From Dehalococcoidia bacterium UBA2158 (lineage in GTDB: Bacteria > Chloroflexota > Dehalococcoidia > Lucifugimonadales > UBA3495): a stretch of 64,000 nt of DNA. The notes beneath the pieces are model-generated. The model had not been told where the DNA came from. It was given only the letters and a program-made list of their open reading frames with translations, and searched no databases. Below, piece after piece: positions 26,424-35,296 of the stretch. Location: assembly GCA_002328185.1 (NCBI GenBank), contig DCWQ01000006.1, positions 15,762 to 79,761 on the forward strand, given 5' to 3'. Every line of letters begins with the position of its first letter. Position 1 is the stretch's first letter. Made by a program: the position numbers and the translations under genes.

Positions 26424-27335
26424 ATGACGGCTGTTGCCTTTTCGATAATTGCCGCCTTTGGTTTCGCCAGTTCGGCAGTCCTCTCCCGCCAGGGGATGCA
26501 GGCCATATTCCCCCTTCCAGGCGTCATGGTCTCCCTGTTCTTCAGCCTGCTTTTTTCAGCGATCATGGTGTTGTTGTTCGCCTTCTCCGACATCAGCTCC
26601 ATCCCTCAGGCGGCCATCTTATGGATAGTGGGCCTGGGATTATTGAACTACTTGGGGGGCCGGTCCCAGAATTTCTTGGCGGTCAACTTGATCGGGGCTT
26701 CACGGGCCAGTCTGTTCGTGGCCTCCCAGGCGCCGTTCGCGGCCCTCTTCGCGGTGGCGTTCATCGGTGAGAGCATGCATGTTCTGGTCGGGCTGGGCAC
26801 CGCCGGGGTGGTTAGCGGGCTGATCTTCGCCAGCGGCACATCGATCTTGGAGGGATGGCGGGGCGACAAGATATTCGTGCTGGGCTATCTGATGGCATTG
26901 GGCGCCGGGGCCTCCTATGGGGCCACCAACGTGATGGCGAAACAAACGTTGGAAGTATTCGATTCTCCTCTCGTTATCACAACGCTCAGTATGGTGGTTG
27001 GCATAGTGGTTCTCGCTCCGCTGGTGGGTGTCAGCACCGCACAAAGCGGTGTCCACCGCGAAACAGGCCAGGGGGTCTCGAAGAATCTGTGGTCGTTACG
27101 ATGGGTTGCTTTGGCCGGCATCGCATCGGGAATAGCAGTCATCTCACTGTACTTCGCAGTGCAGCGGACCGACGTGGTTGTGATCAGCCCCATAGTCTCC
27201 AGCAGCCCGCTGATCACTCTGTTACTTTCTCACCTGTTCCTGGCACGGTTGGAACAGGTCACACGGCGGCTGGTATTCGGGGCGATGCTCACCGTCGGAG
27301 GAGTGGTCCTGGTGGTGCTGGGCAACCAGCTATGA
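26424..27335 (+). CDS. EamA/DMT-family transporter
   Basis: A 303-residue ten-helix carrier made of two EamA repeats, each starting with a small-residue-rich helix (FSIIAAFGFASSAVLSRQGM; VLGYLMALGAGASYGATNVM) and ending in a helix-lined exit (LHVLVGLGTAGVVSGLIFA; FGAMLTVGGVVLVVLG). DMT carriers export metabolites or amino acids; substrate is unknown. It starts 8 nt after purQ and is paralogous to the next gene. Confidence 0.87.
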   Translation: MTAVAFSIIAAFGFASSAVLSRQGMQAIFPLPGVMVSLFFSLLFSAIMVLLFAFSDISSIPQAAILWIVGLGLLNYLGGRSQNFLAVNLIGASRASLFVASQAPFAALFAVAFIGESMHVLVGLGTAGVVSGLIFASGTSILEGWRGDKIFVLGYLMALGAGASYGATNVMAKQTLEVFDSPLVITTLSMVVGIVVLAPLVGVSTAQSGVHRETGQGVSKNLWSLRWVALAGIASGIAVISLYFAVQRTDVVVISPIVSSSPLITLLLSHLFLARLEQVTRRLVFGAMLTVGGVVLVVLGNQL

Positions 27336-27355
27336 CCGTGGTGGCGTAGCGCTGA

Positions 27356-28249
27356 ATGGGCGCGATAGCTCTCTCGCTGTTGTCTGGCTTCGGTTTTGGC
27401 AGCGCCGCGGTCCTCGCCAGGGTGGGCATGCAGGGCATGAGCCCGCTGTCCAGCGTTCTGCTTTCGGTGGTGGTTAGTTTTTGCCCCACTCTCCTCCTTG
27501 CCCTGGTCTTCGCCTTCTCCGACATCAAGGACCTGCCTCTGGTGGCCCTGGCCTGGTTCTTTTTGCTTGGTGTGGTCAATTTTCTGGGCGGACGAACCTC
27601 CAGTTATCAGGCCATCGGGCGTATCGGCGCTTCCCGGACGGCCGCGGTCCAGAGCACGGCGGCGGTGTTCGCGTCTATCTTCGCCATCACCATCACTGGG
27701 GAGCGGCCCCATTTCGTGGTGCTGCTGGGCACGCTAACGGTTGTTCTAGGGCTCACTGCCGCCGTGGGCAACTCCATTCGCGGCGGGGTCGCCAATAACC
27801 GGGGAGTCCTGATTGGGTTCGGTCTGGCCTTGGTCGCCGCAGCCTCCTACGGCGGCACCAACGTCATTGCGAAGGAGCTGACCGAGGAGTACGGCTCTCC
27901 TCTGATGGTCTCCTCACTCGGGCTGCTCTTCGGTATCATCCTGTTGTGGCCGTTGGCTGGAAGCAGCACGGTGCGGGAAGTGCGGGAGTCCAGAGGGAAC
28001 ATGAAATTCGTTCTGTCCGCCGGTTCCTCAGGATTGGCCGCAGCGACCGGCGTGATCACCCTCTATTTCGCACTGGAACGGGCCGATGTAACCGTGGTCG
28101 CGCCCATAGTGTCCACCAATCCCATATTCACCTTGATCCTGGCCCAGATATTCATCTCCCGGATGGAAGACCTCACAAAATGGCTGTTCTTGAGCGTAGG
28201 CGTCACGGTGGCGGGCGTGGCGATAGTGACTGTGGGAAGCACTCTCTGA
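27356..28249 (+). CDS. EamA/DMT-family transporter (tandem paralogue)
   Basis: A 297-residue paralogue of the preceding gene with the same two-repeat topology and matching sequence landmarks (FGFGSAAVLARVGMQGMSPL; GLALVAAASYGGTNVIAKEL; LYFALERADVTVVAPIVSTN). The two lie 20 nt apart. They may be a duplicated pair with different substrates or a heterodimeric carrier like other paired DMT proteins; sequence does not decide between these. Confidence 0.87.
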   Translation: MGAIALSLLSGFGFGSAAVLARVGMQGMSPLSSVLLSVVVSFCPTLLLALVFAFSDIKDLPLVALAWFFLLGVVNFLGGRTSSYQAIGRIGASRTAAVQSTAAVFASIFAITITGERPHFVVLLGTLTVVLGLTAAVGNSIRGGVANNRGVLIGFGLALVAAASYGGTNVIAKELTEEYGSPLMVSSLGLLFGIILLWPLAGSSTVREVRESRGNMKFVLSAGSSGLAAATGVITLYFALERADVTVVAPIVSTNPIFTLILAQIFISRMEDLTKWLFLSVGVTVAGVAIVTVGSTL

Positions 28250-28361
28250 TACCGAATCATTGACACCCACGCCTGCCCAAGCCCTGTCCTTTGTGGCATA
28301 ATTGGGCTCAGACTATAGACAGCAAATCCCAAGGGGAATCCCCTCAATAATTAGGAGTCTC

Positions 28362-28763
28362 ATGCCAGGACAGATCAAGACAAAACAGATCAACCACGTC
28401 ACTACCATGGTCAAAGACACCGCCCGGGCCATGAAGTTCTACAACGAACTGCTGGGCATCAAGCAGATCGAGAGTCAGGTCCCGAATCCGGAAATCACCT
28501 GGCTGCAACTGGACAACGGCATCATGGTGCACCTGATCGAGACTGAGGAAGCGCCGGTGAAGCCAGAGAATACCCACCACGCCTTCGAGGTCGAGGACTT
28601 CGAGGGGACCATGAAGATTCTGGAAGAGAACGGCTATGAGATCGCCCGCCACGGCGTTAGGTTCGACGGCCAGGGCTTCATGTTCACCCACGACCCCGAT
28701 GGCAACCGGGTGGAGTTCTGCACCGGTTCCGGCTACTTCCCAGCCCCCGGCCGCCCTCAATAA
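28362..28763 (+). CDS. VOC-family (glyoxalase/dioxygenase fold) protein
   Basis: A single-domain vicinal-oxygen-chelate protein of 133 residues. Start ATG 28362 follows TTAGGAGTCTC; the 20-residue extension to 28302 is not conserved-looking. Pattern: INHVTTMVKDTARAMKFYNELLG with the first metal His, THHAFEVEDFEGTMKIL with the second, and DPDGNRVEFCTG supplying the Glu. It likely dimerises to make the metal site. Enzymatic role (lyase, isomerase, dioxygenase) is undetermined. It is followed by a two-domain VOC gene. Confidence 0.85.
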   Translation: MPGQIKTKQINHVTTMVKDTARAMKFYNELLGIKQIESQVPNPEITWLQLDNGIMVHLIETEEAPVKPENTHHAFEVEDFEGTMKILEENGYEIARHGVRFDGQGFMFTHDPDGNRVEFCTGSGYFPAPGRPQ

Positions 28764-28793
28764 ACACTAGGGGCCGATTAATTAGGAGATACC

Positions 28794-29606
28794 GTGTTCG
28801 AGAAGATTCAACATATGGGGTACCTGACCCCTGACCTGGACCGAGCCGTTGCCTGGTTCGGGGAGTCGTTCGGCGCAGTCAATGCCGGAGGTGGACCCCT
28901 GAACAAGAGCTTTGCTATGCCCAGCGGCGGACGCAATGCCTACATGCGCTTCGGCAATGCCGAGGCTGAACTGCTGGAGCCTGAGGACAAGACCGGTCTT
29001 TCCAGCGAGATCCTTACTATGCACCACGTGGGTTATGTGGTGGCTGACATCAACCGCGCCATCGACGACCTCACGGCTCGCGGGTTCAAATTCGCCGCCG
29101 ACAAGCCCAACGTCAACGTGCTGGGCCAAACGCTGCTTTACTTCGACTCCAAGACTACCAACGGCGTGAAGATGCACATCACCCAACTTCCCGGCGAATC
29201 GGTGGCAGGTAACGACGGCCTGGAGATCGAACGCATAGTCCACGCGGGCTACCGCGTGAAGGACCTGGAAGATGCCATTAAGTGGTACACCGATAAATTC
29301 GACGGCACGCACATCGGCGGCGGGCCTTCCCGGAGCGGCGGCCGTAACGCATTTGTGAACTTCGGCCAGGTACAGGTTGAACTGATCGAGCCTGGAGACC
29401 CCTCAATCATGGGCGCGGACCACTCCATGGATCACGTGGGCTATGCGGTGGGCGATATATCGTCTTGTATCGGAACGTGCGAGGCCCATGGCCTGAAATT
29501 CGTTTCCGACACGCCCAACACCAACGGCGTTGGCCAGCAGGTTTTGTACTTCGAGACCGATACCAGCATGGGGTCACGGATGCACCTAACCCGGCTGCCG
29601 GACTAG
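28794..29606 (+). CDS. two-domain VOC protein, methylmalonyl-CoA epimerase-like
   Basis: A 270-residue protein of two tandem VOC domains, each with two beta-alpha-beta modules. The four module starts are IQHMGYLTPDLDRAVAWF, MHHVGYVVADINRAIDDL, IVHAGYRVKDLEDAIKWY and MDHVGYAVGDISSCIG. The H-x-G-Y-x-V-x-D starts are those of methylmalonyl-CoA epimerase-type proteins, which normally have one such domain per chain. GTG start at 28794 with TTAGGAGATACC just upstream. It is probably co-transcribed with the single-domain VOC gene and aroK. Confidence 0.82.
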   Translation: MFEKIQHMGYLTPDLDRAVAWFGESFGAVNAGGGPLNKSFAMPSGGRNAYMRFGNAEAELLEPEDKTGLSSEILTMHHVGYVVADINRAIDDLTARGFKFAADKPNVNVLGQTLLYFDSKTTNGVKMHITQLPGESVAGNDGLEIERIVHAGYRVKDLEDAIKWYTDKFDGTHIGGGPSRSGGRNAFVNFGQVQVELIEPGDPSIMGADHSMDHVGYAVGDISSCIGTCEAHGLKFVSDTPNTNGVGQQVLYFETDTSMGSRMHLTRLPD

Positions 29607-29625
29607 ACCTGCGCCCGATCTTCCC

Positions 29626-30171
29626 ATGCAGTCAGACCAAGTGCGTAACATAATCCTGGTTGGCTTCATGGCCTCGGGAAAGAGCAGCGTGAGCCGGGCT
29701 CTCTTCCGCCGCTGCGGCTGGCCGAGGATCGACGCCGACGACGAGATAGTGTCCCGGGCCGGGAAACCCATCGCCGACATCTTCCGTGATTCTGGTGAGG
29801 ATGCTTTCCGGGAACTGGAACGGTCAGTGGTTAGTGACATCTGCGGCGAGAGGGGCCGCATCATCGCAGCCGGCGGAGGGTCGTTCATCGACGATGAGAA
29901 CCGGCAGACAATGCTGGACGGCGGGACGGTCTTCTACCTCAGCGCCAGTCCCGAGACCATCCACCGGCGGGTGACCAGAGGCAACCCCAACGCTCCGGCC
30001 CGGCCGTTATTGGGGGCTGGCAACTCGCTGGAGAGGATCAAAGAGCTACTGACCCAGCGAAGGCCGGCTTACTCCCAGGCCCACCACGCGGTCGAGACTG
30101 ACGGCCTGACCCCGGACCAAGTGGCTGAGGCCATCCTGAAGATATGCGGACCAAATCTTGCGCAACAGTAA
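29626..30171 (+). CDS. aroK: shikimate kinase
   Basis: Phosphorylates shikimate at O3. 181 residues: Walker A GFMASGKSSVSR (13-24), shikimate-binding RIDADDEIVSRAG (D-x-D) and FRDSGEDAFRELE (F-R-x-x-E), the glycine-rich AAGGGSF segment, and a lid region near NAPARPLLG with the conserved RPLL. It starts 20 nt after the VOC gene. Its pathway partner aroB lies about 1 kb downstream, separated by a dead CAP-domain gene. Confidence 0.93.
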   Translation: MQSDQVRNIILVGFMASGKSSVSRALFRRCGWPRIDADDEIVSRAGKPIADIFRDSGEDAFRELERSVVSDICGERGRIIAAGGGSFIDDENRQTMLDGGTVFYLSASPETIHRRVTRGNPNAPARPLLGAGNSLERIKELLTQRRPAYSQAHHAVETDGLTPDQVAEAILKICGPNLAQQ

Positions 30172-30264
30172 TTTCGGAATAGACCACGGAGTGTGGCGAT
30201 GATTGGCCCGCACGCGTTTGTGCCGACCCGGGATGACGAATAATCTTGCAACGACTGCTCTGGG

Positions 30265-31072
30265 GTGCCCGGCGGCCCGATTCACCGAACCGCGGCTGGA
30301 CCTCCCGATGAATGGACTCCAGAGGCTCCCTTGCGCCAGGCCCCCGGAAAGCCAAAGAGACGGATAGGCCCCCGATGGCTTTTTCTGGCTTTCGGCGGGA
30401 TACCCATCGTGGTTTCCGCCGTCGGATATGTTCTGTCGGATGGCGAGACGAAGATGGGCGACGACCCTTCAGAGGATTTGGCCCAGACCTAGACGGTTGT
30501 TCCTTCAGACTCGGTGAATCCGACTAGCACGACGGACCTTGATTGGGGCGAGCCTTAATGGGCAGTCACTCTCGAATCCGAGGTCCATCGACTAGTTAAT
30601 TTCAAACGGCAGAAGAACTCGTTAGGCGTCTTGGGCCAGGACTGGCAGCTGGCTGATATCGCCCGCGCTCACAGCCAAGACATGTTGTTGAACGATTTCT
30701 TTAAGCACGAAAACCTCTCGGGCCAGACTGCCGTCTACCGGGGGAATGACGTTGGATACACATGTGTGAAGAACTTTGGCGATTTTTTCACCGAGGGGAT
30801 CTCAGAGAACATATTCCAGGGTTAACTCTATTCGTCATTCAACGCACAAAGGTGGAACTACCTGGCTCTGGAGGAGCCGGCGTTCAAAGTCGTTGACGAT
30901 TGGATGAACAGCCCAGGACACCGAGAGAATATCTTGGCTTAGACCTATGACCGGGAAGGCATCGGAGTCGTGGTAGGGGAACGAGTCGGTCTGGGTAACT
31001 CAGAATCCTGTTAGCGGTTTCAGTTTCTCCACGGTTCATGTATGGTTTGACTATCCAAGTATGAAAAAATAG
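30265..31072 (+). pseudogene. CAP/SCP-domain membrane-anchored protein with several nonsense codons
   Basis: Frame +1 from GTG 30265 encodes a cytoplasmic lead, one membrane helix (RWLFLAFGGIPIVVSAVGYV) and, from about 30560, a CAP domain: LESEVHRLVNFKRQKNSLGV, LADIARAHSQDM, DFFKHENLSGQ, GISENIF, VVDDWMNSPGHRENILA, YDREGIGVVV. The frame is broken by TAG (30490), TAA (30556), TAA (30823) and TAG (30940). The C-terminal VWVTQNPVSGFSFSTVHVWF then lies in another frame, ending at TAG 31070-31072. All else, including the conserved His, Glu and SPGHRENIL residues, is intact, so inactivation looks recent. It sits between aroK and aroB. Confidence 0.8.
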
Positions 31073-31111
31073 AGGCAATCAACGCCTCAATATTTGATCG
31101 GAGACCAGAAC

Positions 31112-32212
31112 ATGGCGGACATAGACCTGGCAGCGGAAGTAAGTCACTCGGGCGGTTCCTATCCGGTAGTCGCCGGTTGGGGGCTGATCGATTCCCTGGG
31201 AGACCGGTTCACGGACCTCGGATTGATCAACACGGCCTACATCATCACCGACGCCAACGTGATGAACCTCTACGGCCGGAACGTCCAACGGGCGCTGCAG
31301 AAGCGGGGCATACCCGCCCATTGCTTCATCATCCCCGCCGGGGAGACCAGCAAGAGTTTCGAGCTGGCCCAAGGTATTTACCACTGGCTGGCAGACCTGA
31401 AGGCCGAGCGCGGCCACACTATCATCGCCGTTGGTGGGGGTGTCGCCGGAGACCTGGGCGGGTTCGTCGCGGCCACCTACCTGCGGGGCATGCCCTTCGT
31501 GCAGGTGCCCACCAGCATGGCTGCCATGGTCGACGCGTCCATCGGCGGCAAGGTCGCGGTCAACTTGCCCCAGGCCAAGAACCTGGTTGGAGCCTTCTAC
31601 CAGCCTCGGGGCGTGTTCGCCGATGTCCAGAGCTTGTCCACCCTGGGCAAACGGGAGCTGGCTGAGGGTTGGGCTGAGGCCATCAAGCACGGGTTCATCC
31701 TGGACGCCAGCCTGGTGGACATGTTCGAAGAGCACGCCGAGGCGCTGGTGGAAGTGGAGCCGGAGATATCAACTGAGGTCATCAGGCGCAGCATGGCTAT
31801 CAAGGCCAACGTGGTCAGCCAGGACGAACGTGAGACCCTGGGCATCCGCATCATGTTGAACTACGGCCATACCATTGGACACGCGCTGGAGTCGACGACC
31901 GAGTACGGCCAGTTCTTCCACGGAGAAGGTGTTTCCGTGGGCATGATGGGCGCGGCGACCATGGCACAAGAGATGGGTCTGCATTCCCAGGACCTGGTCG
32001 ACCGCCAACGCCATCTCCTGGAACGGTTCAGCCTGCCCACGTCGGCCAAAGGGCTGAACGTGTCCGATATTCTGGGTGCTATGTCTCTGGATAAAAAGGT
32101 CCAGAGCGGATCCAAGCGCTGGGTGATGCTGGAAGAGGTGGGCCGGTCGGTGGTACGTACCGATGTTCCCGAGGAACTGGTGGAGAAGACGGTCCGGGAC
32201 CTGGTTACCTAG
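31112..32212 (+). CDS. aroB: 3-dehydroquinate synthase
   Basis: Converts DAHP to 3-dehydroquinate with NAD and a metal. 366 residues from ATG 31112 (GATCGGAGACC site upstream; the TTG at 31094 overlaps it). Motifs: FIIPAGETSKSFE, the NAD loop AVGGGVAGDLGGFVAATYLRG, PTSMAAMVDASIGGKVAVN (substrate and metal residues), GWAEAIKHGFILD (metal Glu), LNYGHTIGHALES and FFHGEGVSVGM with the metal His. Shikimate pathway, with aroK upstream. Confidence 0.95.
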   Translation: MADIDLAAEVSHSGGSYPVVAGWGLIDSLGDRFTDLGLINTAYIITDANVMNLYGRNVQRALQKRGIPAHCFIIPAGETSKSFELAQGIYHWLADLKAERGHTIIAVGGGVAGDLGGFVAATYLRGMPFVQVPTSMAAMVDASIGGKVAVNLPQAKNLVGAFYQPRGVFADVQSLSTLGKRELAEGWAEAIKHGFILDASLVDMFEEHAEALVEVEPEISTEVIRRSMAIKANVVSQDERETLGIRIMLNYGHTIGHALESTTEYGQFFHGEGVSVGMMGAATMAQEMGLHSQDLVDRQRHLLERFSLPTSAKGLNVSDILGAMSLDKKVQSGSKRWVMLEEVGRSVVRTDVPEELVEKTVRDLVT

Positions 32213-32235
32213 TCGTCTGCTTCGGAAGGCATCAA

Positions 32236-33273
32236 CTACCGGTTCTTCCGTTTAGCGATCATCATCATTGCGGCGATGATTAGACACATGGCGCCGCCCA
32301 CGCCGAGCAGCACCACCGAAGCCAACGTCGACAGAAATTCCACGCTTTCCCCGAACGTCGATACCTGTTCTAGCGCCACCGCCAGGCCGCCGGCCAAGAT
32401 CGTCACTCCGTATAGGATGCGAATCCGGACCGGCTCTACGAAATTGGTCGCTGTAGCCCCCAGTTGAGAGCCAATTGACGCCGCGCTGAGCATGATGATG
32501 GCCATCTTAGGGTCGACGTTGTGGGATAATGCGTAGATGAATGTGCCCCACGACCCGGTGACGATTATCTGGAATAGGTCGGTCCCGATGGCCACAGTCG
32601 TAGGCACCCCCAGCCCGAAGATCAAAGCGGGCATTAGCAGGAAGCCGCCTCCTGCCCCCAACAAACCGGCGAAGAATCCAACGCCCAAACCGACAGCCAC
32701 TGGGATGAACACCGAAAGGTTCTTGATACCGGAAACCGGCAAAGAGACATATGTGGGAACCTTTCCCAAGCCTGGCAGCCAGATTGAATGAGGTGGGATA
32801 CGTAAACCTTGGACCCGCCGTGCCAGGGACGCAGTTGAAATCTCCTCTTCGGCCAACTTGGAGGTACGGCGCAGCTTTAAGTAATCGTTGACTATGAACC
32901 CGCCGAGAGCTCCCAAAAACAAAATATACACATAGCGAATCACCGGTCCGATGATACCGGCTTCTTCCAGGGTGGAGTTCAATTGCTCGGCCAGAAATAC
33001 CCCTGGGATAGTGCCGACGAGCATCAGCATTCCCAGACGAAGGTCCACGTTGCCCAGATGACGGTGTTTGAGGGTGTTGATGATCGAGGAGCCCATGATC
33101 AGGGCCAATCCGGTCCCGACCGCAAATGCGGGCGGTACTCCGAAGACTAGCAGGCCTCCGGTGATCAAGAAACCTCCGCCCACTCCAAAGAACCCACTTA
33201 GAGTGCCAACCATGACACCCAAGAGCAAAAGGAGGGCTGGATTGACAGCGACTTCGGCGTTGGGGAACCACAT
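32236..33273 (-). CDS. TauE/SafE-family sulfite/organosulfonate exporter
   Basis: A roughly 346-residue multi-pass protein of the TauE/SafE (DUF81) family. The two halves each begin with a hairpin of the type LLLGVMVGTLSGFFGVGGGF (residues 14-33) and VGLGVGFFAGLLGAGGGFLL, the family hallmark. Members export sulfite, sulfoacetate or related anions; which one is not clear. Start taken at ATG 33273, one base after the stop of a 57-residue membrane ORF. The longer frame from 33363 overlaps that ORF and is unlikely. Confidence 0.88.
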   Translation of the reverse strand: MWFPNAEVAVNPALLLLLGVMVGTLSGFFGVGGGFLITGGLLVFGVPPAFAVGTGLALIMGSSIINTLKHRHLGNVDLRLGMLMLVGTIPGVFLAEQLNSTLEEAGIIGPVIRYVYILFLGALGGFIVNDYLKLRRTSKLAEEEISTASLARRVQGLRIPPHSIWLPGLGKVPTYVSLPVSGIKNLSVFIPVAVGLGVGFFAGLLGAGGGFLLMPALIFGLGVPTTVAIGTDLFQIIVTGSWGTFIYALSHNVDPKMAIIMLSAASIGSQLGATATNFVEPVRIRILYGVTILAGGLAVALEQVSTFGESVEFLSTLASVVLLGVGGAMCLIIAAMMMIAKRKNR

Positions 33274-33274
33274 G

Positions 33275-33448
33275 CTAACCGCCGTCCCTTGGGCCCTTTC
33301 CTGTTTCGCTGCGGAGGGCGGCCACGGACTTGAACACCCCGGTCCAGAAAAGGTGCAGACCAACGGCAGATGAGCCGATCACACCGATGATGAGTAGCGC
33401 CCAAAGCAAAGTGTGATCGGAACTAAAATTAGTTAAGAATTCGTTCAT
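33275..33448 (-). CDS. small single-pass membrane protein upstream of the TauE/SafE gene
   Basis: An ATG at 33448 opens a 57-residue frame, MNEFLTNFSSDHTLLWALLI and onward, with one clear membrane helix (LLWALLIIGVIGSSAVGLHL), a short FWTGVFKSVAAL amphipathic stretch and a basic polar tail ending RSETGKGPRDGG. Its TAG (33277-33275) is one base before the transporter ATG, suggesting translational coupling and a partner role. I recognise no family. The ribosome site is poor, so expression is not certain. Confidence 0.6.
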   Translation of the reverse strand: MNEFLTNFSSDHTLLWALLIIGVIGSSAVGLHLFWTGVFKSVAALRSETGKGPRDGG

Positions 33449-33612
33449 CGTGGAGCGCCGGAGGGCAGTCTCTGCTGTGTTTGGCCCGGTAGTTTCAGGC
33501 TATTTGTAGGTCAATCAGTTGATGGGTTCAGCCCGTAGAGGATACCATGAGGTTGGCCTGCCACGACTGTCTATAACAGAATAACGCTGGCCGCAGGCTG
33601 GACAAGCGCCCA

Positions 33613-34800
33613 ATGGCCGCACCCACATTCAACTTTCAACTCCAGCACACCGAAGGCACAGCCAGGGCGGGTGAGCTTGAGACGCCCCACGGCAAAGCGC
33701 TCACGCCGTTCTTCATGCCGGTGGCCACTCAGGCCACAGTCAAGGGACTGACTCCCGAGGAAGTGAGAGACGTTGGCGCCCAGGTGGTCCTCAGCAACGC
33801 CTACCACTTGTACCTGCGCCCCGGTGTGGAAACAGTCAGCAACTTGGGCGGGCTGCATAAGTTCATGGGCTGGGGCGGCCCCATCCTCACCGACAGCGGT
33901 GGCTTCCAGGCCTTCAGCATGGGCCCGCTTCGGAAGGTAACCGACGACGGCATCCGGTTCCGCTCGCACATAGACGGGAGCGAGCACAATTTCACCCCCG
34001 ATCTGGCCACGGCCAACCAGGAAAGTTTGGGCCCGGACATCGCCATGTGCTTCGACCAATGCATCGCCTACGGCGCCACGGAGAAAGAAGTTCGCCAGGC
34101 CATGGAGCGCACACACCGCTGGGCACAGGAGTGTTTCGACCGCCACCAGGCTTCGCCCACAGGCGCGGCGGACGGGCAGGCATTGTTCGGTATCGTGCAA
34201 GGCGGCACGTTTCCGGAACTGAGAGATGAGTCGGCCCGCGCCATCTCAGCCATCCCATTTCACGGCTACGCGGTCGGCGGACTGGCGGTTGGCGAGAACA
34301 AAGAGGACATGTATCGGTTCACGGGTCAGGTCGCGGAGTTGCTGCCACAGGACAAACCACGCTACCTGATGGGTGTGGGCTCGCCCGAGGACTTGGTGGA
34401 GGGTGTGGCCAGGGGCATCGATATGTTTGACTGCGCCCTGCCCACCAGGGTAGCCCGGAACGGTAGCCTATTCACACCTGAGGGGCGGGTGGACCTCACC
34501 AAGGCGCGGTACGCGGAGCAGCAGGGGCCGTTGGACGAGACTTGTGACTGCTATACCTGCCGGAACTACTCAGCCGCCTATCTGCGGCACCTGTTTCGGG
34601 CCAAGGAGCTGTTGGGGCTGCGGCTGGCCAGCATCCATAATCTGCGGTTCGTGCTGGCGTTGATGGAGCGCATCAGGGTATCGATCGTAAAGGGCCGGTT
34701 CGATAGCTTCCGCCGAGAGTTCTTGGATGTTTACAAGCCTGCGGATGAAGTGGCGCGGCAGCAACAGAAAGAACAATGGCTGCAGACGCGGGGTGGGTAG
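33613..34800 (+). CDS. tgt: queuine/preQ1 tRNA-guanine transglycosylase
   Basis: Exchanges guanine-34 of GUN-anticodon tRNAs for preQ1. 395 residues: PFFMPVATQATVKGL, the active-site Asp in LTDSGGFQAFSM, FDQCIAYGATEKEV, GIVQGG, GYAVGGLAVGE, catalytic Asp in FDCALPTRVARNGSLFT, and the zinc site CDCYTCRNYSAAYLRHL with a following LRFVLALMERIR. No other queuosine gene is in the window. Start ATG 33613. Confidence 0.95.
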   Translation: MAAPTFNFQLQHTEGTARAGELETPHGKALTPFFMPVATQATVKGLTPEEVRDVGAQVVLSNAYHLYLRPGVETVSNLGGLHKFMGWGGPILTDSGGFQAFSMGPLRKVTDDGIRFRSHIDGSEHNFTPDLATANQESLGPDIAMCFDQCIAYGATEKEVRQAMERTHRWAQECFDRHQASPTGAADGQALFGIVQGGTFPELRDESARAISAIPFHGYAVGGLAVGENKEDMYRFTGQVAELLPQDKPRYLMGVGSPEDLVEGVARGIDMFDCALPTRVARNGSLFTPEGRVDLTKARYAEQQGPLDETCDCYTCRNYSAAYLRHLFRAKELLGLRLASIHNLRFVLALMERIRVSIVKGRFDSFRREFLDVYKPADEVARQQQKEQWLQTRGG

Positions 34801-34875
34801 GGCGTCAGGTGGACTCTGGGGTCGGTATGTGGAGCGGGTTAGGCTAGATCAAATTGGTGTGACCCGAGATTGGAT

Positions 34876-34938
34876 CCTTCGACAGGCTCAGGATGAGCGG
34901 CGTTAATTGACTCTGCTTTCGTCCTGAGGCCGTCGATA
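34876..34938. repeat. palindromic dispersed repeat downstream of tgt
   Basis: CCTTCGACAGGCTCAGGATG (34876-34895) and then AGCGG is followed by an inverted, degenerate partner TCGTCCTGAGGCCGTCGATA (34919-34938). It is the same family as the elements at 3238, 20451 and 50374. Located between the convergent tgt and cysO-like genes. Confidence 0.7.
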
Positions 34939-34957
34939 GACTTTTCGGGATTGGCTG

Positions 34958-35236
34958 CTAGAAGCCGCCGGCAACCGCTGGGACTATGCTGATTTCGTCG
35001 CCATCTGCGGTGGCCGTCTTGAGACCGTCCATGAACCGGACGTCCTCGCCGTTCAGGTAGATGTTTACGAAGTAGCGGAGTTCGCCTTCTTCATCGACCA
35101 AACGGTCTTTGAAACCGGGATACTCGTTGTTCAACTTTTCAACCAAGTCACCGAGAACGGTGGAATCAACTTCTACTTTGGCCGCGCCGTTGGTCATTTT
35201 TCGCAACGGTGTGGGGATTCGGACCACGATGCTCAT
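34958..35236 (-). CDS. CysO-like sulfur carrier protein (MoaD/ThiS family)
   Basis: A 92-residue ubiquitin-like sulfur carrier. Overall and in detail (YFVNIYLNGEDVRF, TATADGDEISIVPAVAGG) it resembles mycobacterial CysO more than MoaD or ThiS. CysO thiocarboxylate delivers sulfide to a PLP enzyme for cysteine synthesis. The chain ends Gly90-Gly91-Phe92: one residue follows the diglycine, so activation would need trimming, as Mec+/JAMM peptidases do for such carriers. TTAGGAGGGTATTTCCAG precedes the ATG. It is third in the thrC-NIL-cysO operon; no ThiF/MoeB activator or peptidase lies nearby. Confidence 0.88.
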   Translation of the reverse strand: MSIVVRIPTPLRKMTNGAAKVEVDSTVLGDLVEKLNNEYPGFKDRLVDEEGELRYFVNIYLNGEDVRFMDGLKTATADGDEISIVPAVAGGF

Positions 35237-35296
35237 CTGGAAATACCCTCCTAAATTTGCGCCCAGTATTTAATCTTTGGGAAGCAGGACCAAGTC

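Noticed and set aside
30265..31072. Stop-codon reassignment (TAG/TAA as Gln) in the CAP gene
   Set aside because: Neighbouring intact genes end in TAG and TAA, and the CAP gene also has a frameshift, so it is a pseudogene.
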